Source: Planctopirus ephydatiae (GTDB taxonomy: Bacteria > Planctomycetota > Planctomycetia > Planctomycetales > Planctomycetaceae). Taken from it: a DNA stretch of 64,000 nt. Positions within the stretch are counted from its first letter, which is position 1. The number at the start of each line of letters is the position of its first letter. Shown in pieces: positions 46,959-54,456 of this stretch. The position numbers and the translations under genes are program-made. Location of the stretch: positions 4,994,001 to 5,058,000 of the forward strand of contig NZ_CP036299.1 of assembly GCF_007752345.1 (NCBI RefSeq). Reading direction: 5' to 3'. The notes under the pieces are model-generated. The model was not told the origin of the DNA and searched no databases. It saw nothing but the letters and a program-made list of their open reading frames with translations.

Positions 46959-48886
46959 GGGAAAATTTCCCTCGAAATGACCAGCCACTGATAACCAGGC
47001 GTCCCCAGGCCGGCAAGCACACCACCTGGTGGAGTGATCGTCGAGGCTCGCAGAATCGGGAGTGTTGTCACTTCATTCACAACAGGGAGATCATGCAGAT
47101 GAAGTGTGGGTTCGATGTTCTGTGCGAAAGTCGCCTGGTAACTTCCTAACCAATAAACATTCGCCGGGTTGGCGAGCCATCGGGTCAAAGTCATCTCTGC
47201 CTGACCAGTAGCAGCCAGGAGGCTGTTGGTCTGTTCCCATTGAGTCCTGAGGAGTGTCCAGTTCAAAGAGCTGATTTCCCAATGTGAGGCACGATTGAAA
47301 TTCGCAGTATCGCCCCAGAGCCTGCCGAGAATACGAACTTCCGCCTGAGGAGTACGTGACATTCTCCAGGCCACAGGGCCCGTTGTGGTGACCTGGCCGG
47401 CGACCGTAATTCTGTGGGCGTTTTTATCGACTGAAATAATCGGCAAAGTACGACCAGTCCCTCCCGTGAATAAAGTAATCTGATGTCGCCAACCCTGATT
47501 GATGGCGTCGAAGTTCACGTCGTCGTCAATTTGAATGGTCGAGAATGGCTGGGTACTCACGGACGCTGTGGCCAGAGTTCCAGTGAGGCCCATGGCGGTG
47601 CTGTTCGTGCGTAATCTCCAAGAGGCACCGGCACCACTGATCGTTCTTGTCGCCTGAACAAGACCTTCGACATGGCAAAAGCATTCGCGGTCGAATTCGA
47701 CAAACTGCGCCATGATGGTCGGCAATGTGGTCGAAAGAGCACTGGTTCGAAGATCGGCTGGCAGCAAGTCAGTCAATCGGGCAGGAACGATGATATTGTT
47801 GGTGCCCTCGATAGTGATTCTGCCGGTGACGATCAACGTCCCCACAATCGTGGTGTTCCCCTGAATTCGAAGATCGCCCTGTCGAATGTAAATGCCCAAA
47901 GGATTGGCAGGCGTGGGCCGTAATTCGCTCCAGGAAATGGAACTCCCCAGCGTTTGTGCGTTGTAGACAAACCCTTTGTCATATAGGCGATACTGACTCC
48001 ATGATGAAATGGAAAATGTCGGTGTCGGCGGATGTGAGGCACTGATTTCGACTGGCACACCCAGTAATGACAGGCTTTCCGCCACACTCGATTGATTCGC
48101 CGAGGAAGAATTCGAAAATACAAATTTCTGAGCAAACGGATGCGGGAATTTTTCGATGCTGCTCAATGCCCCATAATCTTGAGCCAGATGCTGCAGGTAG
48201 ATCTGCCGCGTGGAGGTTGACCACAAAGGATCGCCAAAAATTGCCGGTCGTCCTCTGAGCCACAAGGGGCCTTCGACACGGTTACTGGGATCAACGACGA
48301 GAGCGCTGCTGGAGTTGGAAGCCAAAGTTAACGAATAAGGTCGGGTGCTGATCGACTCATTCGAGGGAGGATTCCAATCGGCAGGCAGATTGGTACTGGT
48401 ACCCGGAAGTTCCACTCGAGGACGCATTTCGACAATCAGTCGAATTGTCTTTTGCGAGGGGATGGAATTATTACCGGCCGGCGTGAAGCGTCCCGTGCAG
48501 CGAACTTCCACACGCAGCAGTTGTGAGAGTGTCGAGGCTGTGACCGTGATCGGATGAAAGGTCGCTTCGTAACTGGCTGTTCCTTCAGATGTTTGCCACA
48601 ACTGACCCGATAGTGACTGATTAACCCCCGCCCAACTGGCGGAGTGCATTTGTCGCAATGTCAGACGGGCGGCTGTCTCGGCAGCATCTTCCGCATGTCG
48701 GTTCCCAATGGAGTTATTCGTCACACGGGTCGAGATGGCCTGGGTTTCCAGAAAAGCTAATGTCACGGCACAAGTTAACCCCAGTGCAACGACCACCATC
48801 AGAAGTGCGGCCCCCTTGCGGGCATGCTCAATGCCCGGCACTTCCCCATTACGGCCCATCGATCGAAGAATTTGTCTCACTCTCAT
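46955..48886 (-). CDS. Large PilX/GspK-like minor pilin component (643 aa)
   Basis: After a basic N-terminus (RKG) comes a hydrophobic helix AALLMVVVALGLTCAVTLAFLETQA, then RVTNNSIGNRHAEDAAETAARLTLRQM, the pattern of PilX/GspK proteins. The remaining ~540 residues are beta-rich and Ser/Thr/Asn-rich; IRQGDLRIQGNTTIVGTLIVTGRITIEGTN resembles the polymer-forming/DUF7305 type segment of some PilX-like proteins. It is much longer than typical PilX (about 170-200) or GspK (about 320). Start ATG 48886 lies 4 bases after the previous stop; ATG 48904 is an alternative. Confidence 0.75.
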   Translation of the reverse strand: MRVRQILRSMGRNGEVPGIEHARKGAALLMVVVALGLTCAVTLAFLETQAISTRVTNNSIGNRHAEDAAETAARLTLRQMHSASWAGVNQSLSGQLWQTSEGTASYEATFHPITVTASTLSQLLRVEVRCTGRFTPAGNNSIPSQKTIRLIVEMRPRVELPGTSTNLPADWNPPSNESISTRPYSLTLASNSSSALVVDPSNRVEGPLWLRGRPAIFGDPLWSTSTRQIYLQHLAQDYGALSSIEKFPHPFAQKFVFSNSSSANQSSVAESLSLLGVPVEISASHPPTPTFSISSWSQYRLYDKGFVYNAQTLGSSISWSELRPTPANPLGIYIRQGDLRIQGNTTIVGTLIVTGRITIEGTNNIIVPARLTDLLPADLRTSALSTTLPTIMAQFVEFDRECFCHVEGLVQATRTISGAGASWRLRTNSTAMGLTGTLATASVSTQPFSTIQIDDDVNFDAINQGWRHQITLFTGGTGRTLPIISVDKNAHRITVAGQVTTTGPVAWRMSRTPQAEVRILGRLWGDTANFNRASHWEISSLNWTLLRTQWEQTNSLLAATGQAEMTLTRWLANPANVYWLGSYQATFAQNIEPTLHLHDLPVVNEVTTLPILRASTITPPGGVLAGLGTPGYQWLVISREIFP

Positions 48887-48890
48887 CGGG

Positions 48891-49925
48891 TTAACTCCCT
48901 TCATGAAGCCAACTTTTGAGAGCAGAACCCACAAACAAATTCACTCCCTGACTTCCCGACAGCAGTCCGGTCGAGGCATTGTTCGTGCCCCCAGTTGCCA
49001 GCGAAACTGGGGAAGACGCTTGCGGATCAATCGCGATCTGCCACGAGATGTGGCTGACACGTTGACCCGCTGAGTTTGAACAGAACCCTCCATACCAGGG
49101 AAGTTCTTTCCAGGCCTGGCTGCCTCGAACTCCCGACGCCAACTCATGAGTTGAGGGAGATTGCAGAAGTTGAAAGCGGATGGCTCCGCGAAATGAAGGC
49201 GCACTTGGATTGCCAGTCGACTCTAAAGGAGTGATGGCCAGTCGAGTGATGATCGGCAGCCTCCGCGCAGAGGGTGACAGGACAGCTTCACGAAGAGTGG
49301 CTGCGAAGTTGGCAGCATCGAATGAGACTGTTTGAGAATCCTCAGGAAATGTGACTTCCACCAACCGGCGGGCAGTGGTTTGTAAGGGAGAGCCTACCGA
49401 CTGGGATTCAAGGACGGGAACAGGAGCCGCATCCCAGGTGTAGACCACCAGTTCACTCATAAGCGGTGTTCGATTGGGAAAGTCACCCCCCACCAGATTG
49501 CCATTCGAACCACCACTCCACAGGACCAGCAGATCGCCTGAAGAGTTTGCGGATAGTCCCGCTGTACCCCATTGCTCGATGACAAAAATTCCGGGTTGCC
49601 TGACTCCCGATGAATCGCGATAGGTGGCAGCTTGCCGAATCATCCAGTTTAAACGCTGATGGAAGGCATCGGATTCATGTCGTGCCCTTTCCATCGATTC
49701 GCTGAAAGTCCAAGCCGTATGGACTGCCAGCGAAAGTGATCCAATCACAGCACTGAGCAGTGAAAAAATCATCATCGAAACCAGCAGTTCGGGAAGAGTA
49801 AATCCTCCCGGACCACGGGCTCGATGAGTCGAGAACGAACGGGTTCCCGGAAGCACATGTTTCTGCATTTCCGGAAGCCAGCGACAAGTTTCCAGTGCAG
49901 TGAGATCAGGGGGCGGGAGGAACAT
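48891..49925 (-). CDS. Prepilin-like protein (GspJ/PilW-like)
   Basis: The 344-aa protein has a long leader of about 40 residues ending in PGG, then FTLPELLVSMMIFSLLSAVIGSLSLAV: a textbook class III prepilin site (G/FTLxE). The pattern ARHESDAFHQRLNWMIRQAATYRD and the large beta-rich C-terminal part fit GspJ/PilW. ATG 49925 is used, since GAGGA lies 9 nt upstream and it overlaps the preceding gene by 20 bases; an internal ATG at 49868 would give a shorter, more usual leader. Confidence 0.85.
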   Translation of the reverse strand: MFLPPPDLTALETCRWLPEMQKHVLPGTRSFSTHRARGPGGFTLPELLVSMMIFSLLSAVIGSLSLAVHTAWTFSESMERARHESDAFHQRLNWMIRQAATYRDSSGVRQPGIFVIEQWGTAGLSANSSGDLLVLWSGGSNGNLVGGDFPNRTPLMSELVVYTWDAAPVPVLESQSVGSPLQTTARRLVEVTFPEDSQTVSFDAANFAATLREAVLSPSARRLPIITRLAITPLESTGNPSAPSFRGAIRFQLLQSPSTHELASGVRGSQAWKELPWYGGFCSNSAGQRVSHISWQIAIDPQASSPVSLATGGTNNASTGLLSGSQGVNLFVGSALKSWLHEGS

Positions 49926-50538
49926 AAGCCATGATCCTCACACTTTGAGTTATGATCGGGGCGTTCGCTAAACTTTGTGGCAAAGGCCCGCTTTGCGTCG
50001 TGCCAGTTTCTGAAATGGCGAGTGGTGCCGTCAGTTCTCGCACACGGACTGTCACCCGGCGGAAGCCTGTCTCGCTGGTCGCCACTGGCCAGGTCGAACC
50101 TGTCCCTTGCTGGATCCGCTCAACAACGACTTCCTGTACAAAGCGGTTCATCGCTGGAAGATCTGGCGGTGAAGTGCCGTTATCGATGAATGTTGCCGAT
50201 GGATTCAGTGCCAGGTGACCCAGGAGTCGTCCATGTCGATCTGCCGGCGGCGACTGAACATAACCGGCATAGTCGTCAAGATCGTTGAATTCCAGACGAC
50301 TGGGCACAGTTCCCATTGTTCGCACCGTGGGCCGGGAGTCAGCCAGAAGTGGGAACCGCGCTAATGAGATTTCATCCATCAGTTGTTGACAGATGCCTCG
50401 CGCGACAGTGGTCGAAATGGCACTGGAAGAGGCTTGCCCCAGTCCGTACACCACCTGCACAAGTGCTGCACAAGCCATCGTCGTTACAGTGACAGAGACG
50501 AGGGCTTCGATCAGTGAGAAGCCATTTCGCGGGGTCAT
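49906..50538 (-). CDS. Prepilin-like protein (GspI/PilV-like), first gene of the cluster
   Basis: The 210-aa protein starts MTPRNG/FSLIEALVSVTVTTMACAALVQVVYGLG, a short leader followed by a class III prepilin helix with Glu at +5. ARGICQQLMDEISLARFP is typical for GspI/PilV-type minor pilins. ATG 50538 gives the normal leader of six residues; an ATG at 50574 is in frame but has no ribosome site. A consensus-like promoter and a hairpin leader precede it. Confidence 0.85.
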   Translation of the reverse strand: MTPRNGFSLIEALVSVTVTTMACAALVQVVYGLGQASSSAISTTVARGICQQLMDEISLARFPLLADSRPTVRTMGTVPSRLEFNDLDDYAGYVQSPPADRHGRLLGHLALNPSATFIDNGTSPPDLPAMNRFVQEVVVERIQQGTGSTWPVATSETGFRRVTVRVRELTAPLAISETGTTQSGPLPQSLANAPIITQSVRIMAYVPPAP

Positions 50539-50655
50539 CTGACACTCGAGTGATGGGGGTTTGGCTGAATCCATGGTTAGCGACTGTGTGAAAGTGATGG
50601 ATCTGCAGTTTGATGGCAGGTCGTCTGTAATGTCGCCTGGACATCATGAAAACGG

Positions 50656-50706
50656 AGAACGCGGCAAGGTCCCCTCGAAGCTCCTAGCTCCTCCTTGCCG
50701 CGTTCT
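50656..50706 (-). promoter_or_regulatory. 14-bp perfect hairpin in the leader of the pilus-type cluster
   Basis: AGAACGCGGCAAGG (50656-50669) and CCTTGCCGCGTTCT (50693-50706) form a perfect 14-bp stem with a 23-nt loop. Being a perfect inverted repeat it can fold on either strand. It lies about 60 bases downstream of the predicted promoter and about 120 bases before the first gene. In the minus-strand RNA it is followed by CCGTTTTC, a weak U-tract. It could be an attenuator, an RNA-stability element, or the end of a short RNA of roughly 110 nt. Confidence 0.6.
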
Positions 50707-50767
50707 TTCGTAGTCGGTTATCGCCTCGTCAGCTCGTTGATTGCTGCGGCGTTGTTTGCATGTGGGA

Positions 50768-50795
50768 AACATAGGACATGGTTGGCGTGTGTCAA
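50768..50795 (-). promoter_or_regulatory. Predicted sigma-70 promoter for the pilus-type cluster
   Basis: On the minus strand a perfect TTGACA (50795-50790) is followed after 16 nt by TATGTT (50773-50768). A run of nine T (50802-50794) overlaps and precedes the -35 box like an UP element. Transcription would start near 50761 and read through the hairpin leader into the first prepilin-like gene. Confidence 0.6.
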
Positions 50796-50925
50796 AAAAA
50801 AATGCGAATCCACTCAAGAATCCAGAAGTTGCGATATCACGACGCCTTGAGTCTTCTGGAAGCCGTGACATGGTTGATCAAAGAGTTAAGTCGCTTTCCA
50901 TGAAACAAAAACGCTCTGTGTGCTG

Positions 50926-50956
50926 TGTGCCATGCTTGCAGCTCTGGGCAAGCATG
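50926..50956. repeat. CATGCTTGC hairpin, copy E (upstream of divergent genes)
   Basis: CATGCTTGC (50931-50939), 8-nt loop, GCAAGCATG (50948-50956); preceded by TGTGC and followed by TTTTC. It is identical to copy A at 24242-24272, although 26.7 kb apart, which suggests recent duplication or strong conservation. Confidence 0.85.
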
Positions 50957-51274
50957 TTTTCTTAACCAGCAACGCGCTGTAGTTTTCTGCGAAACGTATA
51001 ACTGGGGGCGGATGACAACAGCCAACTCCAACCTACCAATCGAGTTGCCTGGCAAAAGGACGCGCATGGCACGATTTCGATGTGTTGTTGTTCGTTCAGC
51101 GAATACTTGAGGCTGTTCAGGAAACTGTGTTAAGCCTGCGGAGTTATGCCAGAGGGATTGTCTGCGTTAAGCGGTTCAGTTGTAGTGTTCGACGGGATTG
51201 CGTCGCGTGGATAGAATCAACAGGCGAGTGATTTTGCGAGTGTGGTCTGGCGACGCCCCGAACTGCGTGCTGTA

Positions 51275-53377
51275 ATGGAAGACCGCGTCGATCGATTGCC
51301 CGATCTGGATGAACTCTCTCAAGACAAGAGACGTATTTTGAGTAATGCTGCCCCCGGGCCATTTGAACGTGCTTTTGCGAACCGAGATCTGTTTCGAGGT
51401 GCGGCTCGATCCGGTTTATTCTGGTCGCTCGCATCGGCTGTACTCACACTCCTGCTGGTCGCTGTGGCGGGTTTAATCCTGGGCTTGTGCATTCATCACG
51501 GCAAAATGTTTCTGGAACTCGATGGCACGGCTGCCAAGCAACTGGAAAAGCTGGCTGGTGAGCGGCTGATTCCCCCAGAATTCAAAGCCATCTCAGAGTT
51601 GCCCCCTTTCGATATGACGCTCAATCCCTCGGCCTCTCCTCCACCACTGATTCCGATTATCCGTGATGACACCGGAATTCTGCCCACCGTCTGGAATCGT
51701 CGAAACTACTGGTATGGCCCGGCTCTGGCCTGGTGCTACCAGTCGATTATGACCCTTCAATCGACAGTCCCCGCGCTGGTGACATTGTTACTCAGTGGTG
51801 CTGTCCTGACTCTGCTGCGGATGGGTTGTATCGGACAAGTGAAACTCAGTGCCCGCAAAGCCGCTCTCGAAATGAGTGCCCAGATGCGGAGGAATATCTA
51901 CCGCGCCAACCTGCGATTGGGCGTGGAGGATATCGAAGGCCACACGACACAAAGGGCTCGTCGGATTTTCGTCCAGGAAATTGAAAGCCTGCAGAATCTT
52001 CTGTTCGAGTACATCGATCGAACCTTGCGATTGCCGGTGGAGATCGTGGTTATGCTGGCCGCACTGCTGCTGATCAACCCACTCTTGACGATTGAATGGT
52101 TACCACCTTTAGCATTGTGCTGGTATCTGCTTTCACAGGGTAATGCTCGCGCTCAATCCGCAAGGCGACTGGCGGCGGATCGTGGAAATCATGAGCTGCA
52201 GGTGATGGCCGATGGTCTCAATCGTTCTCAGCTCATTCGCAGTTATGGGCTGGAACAGACTGAGCAGGAAGCGTTTTTAAACCACCTGGATCGATACACT
52301 CAGAATATGAAACTGAAAGCCCGCGTTCAGGATGACGCACTGTGGCTGAGGATTTTCGTCTATATGGCGGTTGTCGCAGTGATGGTCTTCCTGCTGTTCA
52401 TTACGCTGGTACAACTGGCCATCGATTCCCCATTACTTTCCCTCGCAGATGTGCTGGTCTTCCTCTCGGCAGCAGCGGCACTCATGTATGCCTCGCGGGA
52501 GCTTGCCCGCGTCCCAGGGATTCGTCGACAGGCCGCAGAGATCTCGACACATATCTTTCAGTACCTGGATCAGATTCCTCAGGTCAGCCAGGCTGTGGGT
52601 GCCAGGTTCCTGAATCCACTGAACAAGCGTCTGCAGATCGATCAGGCGACCTATAAGGCTCCGAATTCCGATCAGGAACTTCTCGATAAGCTCGATTTGA
52701 TTATCGATGCCAATCACAAGTATGCCCTGGTGGGAATTGACGAGCTGGATGCCCGGGCTGTGGCGATGGCCATTCCTCGATTCATTGAATTGAAATCGGG
52801 GCGAGTGCTGATTGATGGTGAAGATGTCGCCTGGGCGACATTGGAATCTTTGCGTTCAGAAATCATCTTTGTGACTTCGAACGCGGCGGTCTTTCCGGGT
52901 ACGATCCTCGATAACATTGCCGCCGGTGGAGAATTCACACTCCAGCAATGCACGGACGCCGCCAAAGAAGCTCACGCTCATCAGTTCATCGTCGGGTTGA
53001 TGAACGGTTATGAAACAGTGCTTGATCCGCGCGATCATCAACTCAGTGAAGGACAGATCTTTCAACTGGCTCTGGCGAGAGCACTGGTTCGGCGCCCGGC
53101 ATTGTTGATTATCGAAGAACCTGAGGCGGCTCTCGATGACGACACGAAAGCCTTACTCGATGATACTTACGACCGGATCACCTCCGGACGAACAGTGATC
53201 TTTCTGCCACAGCGGCTGGCCACACTGAAGCGAGTCGATGAGATTATCGTGCTGGGGCAAGGCCGCGTCGCTGCTCAGGGCCCGCATAGCGTGCTGGTCA
53301 AAGAATCGCCGATTTACCGCCATTGGGAGTACCTGCGGTTCAACGAATTCCGTCATCTGAGTGACTCCGGACGATAA
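51275..53377 (+). CDS. ABC exporter-like protein with a degenerate nucleotide-binding domain
   Basis: The 700-aa protein has an ABC exporter layout: a membrane domain of about six helices (residues ~50-425, with a large loop after helix 1) and a C-terminal NBD (about 455-690). The NBD keeps the A-loop Tyr (KYALVG) and the D-loop (AALDD), but Walker A reads GIDELDARAV (487-496; no Lys, no Ser/Thr). The Q-loop Gln is replaced (VTSNAAVF), the signature is LSEGQ (590-594), Walker B is LLIIEEPEAALD (610-621; Asp to Glu) and the H-loop His is Gln646 (LPQRLAT). Overall NBD similarity is high, so it is a pseudo-ATPase rather than a random decay product. It probably needs a partner or has a non-transport role. 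ATG 51275 has a weak ribosome site; GTG 51242 is possible. Confidence 0.85.
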   Translation: MEDRVDRLPDLDELSQDKRRILSNAAPGPFERAFANRDLFRGAARSGLFWSLASAVLTLLLVAVAGLILGLCIHHGKMFLELDGTAAKQLEKLAGERLIPPEFKAISELPPFDMTLNPSASPPPLIPIIRDDTGILPTVWNRRNYWYGPALAWCYQSIMTLQSTVPALVTLLLSGAVLTLLRMGCIGQVKLSARKAALEMSAQMRRNIYRANLRLGVEDIEGHTTQRARRIFVQEIESLQNLLFEYIDRTLRLPVEIVVMLAALLLINPLLTIEWLPPLALCWYLLSQGNARAQSARRLAADRGNHELQVMADGLNRSQLIRSYGLEQTEQEAFLNHLDRYTQNMKLKARVQDDALWLRIFVYMAVVAVMVFLLFITLVQLAIDSPLLSLADVLVFLSAAAALMYASRELARVPGIRRQAAEISTHIFQYLDQIPQVSQAVGARFLNPLNKRLQIDQATYKAPNSDQELLDKLDLIIDANHKYALVGIDELDARAVAMAIPRFIELKSGRVLIDGEDVAWATLESLRSEIIFVTSNAAVFPGTILDNIAAGGEFTLQQCTDAAKEAHAHQFIVGLMNGYETVLDPRDHQLSEGQIFQLALARALVRRPALLIIEEPEAALDDDTKALLDDTYDRITSGRTVIFLPQRLATLKRVDEIIVLGQGRVAAQGPHSVLVKESPIYRHWEYLRFNEFRHLSDSGR

Positions 53378-53487
53378 GTGAACCGGAGAACTGAGAGATC
53401 TTCGCCCATGGTGCGCACCGAGTGGATTTGTCATAGTTCCCACAGGCCGATTTCGTCGCGATGAACCTATAAGTCTTCAGGATCAAA

Positions 53488-54396
53488 ATGTCTGTGCGCC
53501 ATTCAACCGGGATTCCAGAACTTGATCAGCTGCTGGGTGGTGGCCTGATTCCTGGAACATTGACAGTCATTCTGGGTGCGACCGGGATTGGCAAAACCCA
53601 ACTGGGAATTCAGTTTGCCGATGCAGGAATTCATCAGGAAGGAGCACCCGGCTGTATTGCGGATCTCACCACGCGCGGCGATTCCCAGAATCATCTCGCG
53701 TATGCAGCCCGCATGCGTGACTGGCAACTCAAGACGACCGACAGCGCTGAAGAAAATCAATCGGGTGAAAACCTGCTGTATGGGGCAAAGGTCTTTCTGC
53801 ACCTGGAAGATCGCGCCCAGTATTTGAATCTGCTGGAAATGACGGGTCGCCGGGTGACTCGTGAATCGACCACAGCGGAAGAATGGCAGGATTGGAAAGC
53901 CGAGTGGAATCATCGTCTGGAAAGGGCCATTGCCTTTTTCTATCGCAATTTTGTGGGTGGCACCCGCCGCTGTGTGATTGACGGTATCGAGCCAGCGGCC
54001 AGGTCGGCAGATTCCCAGCAGTTCGAGATGTTCTCGTACATCTATCATCAGGTATTACGCAAGGATCATGACTGGCTGGCCCGCGACCTGTTCCGCATTC
54101 GGTATCGAGAGCTGGAACCATTGGTGATGCAGCATGCCTACGAGACCAGCCAGATCTCATGTGTCCTGCTGGCAACTTCGCACGAAGTGATGCTGGAAGA
54201 TCTGATTCGTCGTCCAATTGCGACTGGCGATGAACTCTCGAACGCGAATACGATTATCCTCATGGGGAAGATCCACGAAGGAACCCGCATGTCGCGAGCG
54301 CTCTATGTGGCCAAGCATCGCGGCAGTCCTTGTGAAGAATCGATTGTGCCCTACACAATTACTGAGTCGGGCCTGAAACTGCATCCTTCATGCTGA
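53488..54396 (+). CDS. KaiC/RAD55-like RecA-fold ATPase
   Basis: The 302-aa protein starts STGIPELDQLLGGGLIPGTLTVILGATGIGKTQLGIQFA: the KaiC/Rad55 signature with an intact P-loop GATGIGKT (about residues 31-38). A Walker B-like RCVIDGIEP occurs near 170, and SCVLLATSHEV further on resembles the sensor strand of RecA-fold ATPases. The protein is a single domain without kinase-duplicated halves. It follows the pseudo-ABC gene by 110 bases on the same strand; a functional link is possible but unproven. The role (regulation, DNA or protein remodelling) is unknown. Confidence 0.82.
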   Translation: MSVRHSTGIPELDQLLGGGLIPGTLTVILGATGIGKTQLGIQFADAGIHQEGAPGCIADLTTRGDSQNHLAYAARMRDWQLKTTDSAEENQSGENLLYGAKVFLHLEDRAQYLNLLEMTGRRVTRESTTAEEWQDWKAEWNHRLERAIAFFYRNFVGGTRRCVIDGIEPAARSADSQQFEMFSYIYHQVLRKDHDWLARDLFRIRYRELEPLVMQHAYETSQISCVLLATSHEVMLEDLIRRPIATGDELSNANTIILMGKIHEGTRMSRALYVAKHRGSPCEESIVPYTITESGLKLHPSC

Positions 54397-54456
54397 CGAT
54401 CTCAGTGATCATGCTTGAAACATGGCTGTGTCGTTCCGTGACTTCGCGATGATGGG

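Larger units (their letters stand above)
50539..51274. other. Long intergenic region upstream of the pilus-type cluster
   Basis: These 736 bases separate the divergent pilus-type cluster and the ABC-like gene. They hold a hairpin (50656-50706), a promoter (50768-50795, minus strand) and CATGCTTGC hairpin copy E (50926-50956), listed separately. Short open frames on both strands do not look like proteins. A promoter for the ABC-like gene should lie in 50957-51274, but I could not place it. Confidence 0.5.

Noticed and set aside
50644-50871. 75-codon minus-strand frame spanning the predicted pilus-cluster promoter
   Set aside because: It crosses the -35/-10 boxes and the hairpin; no ribosome site or protein character.
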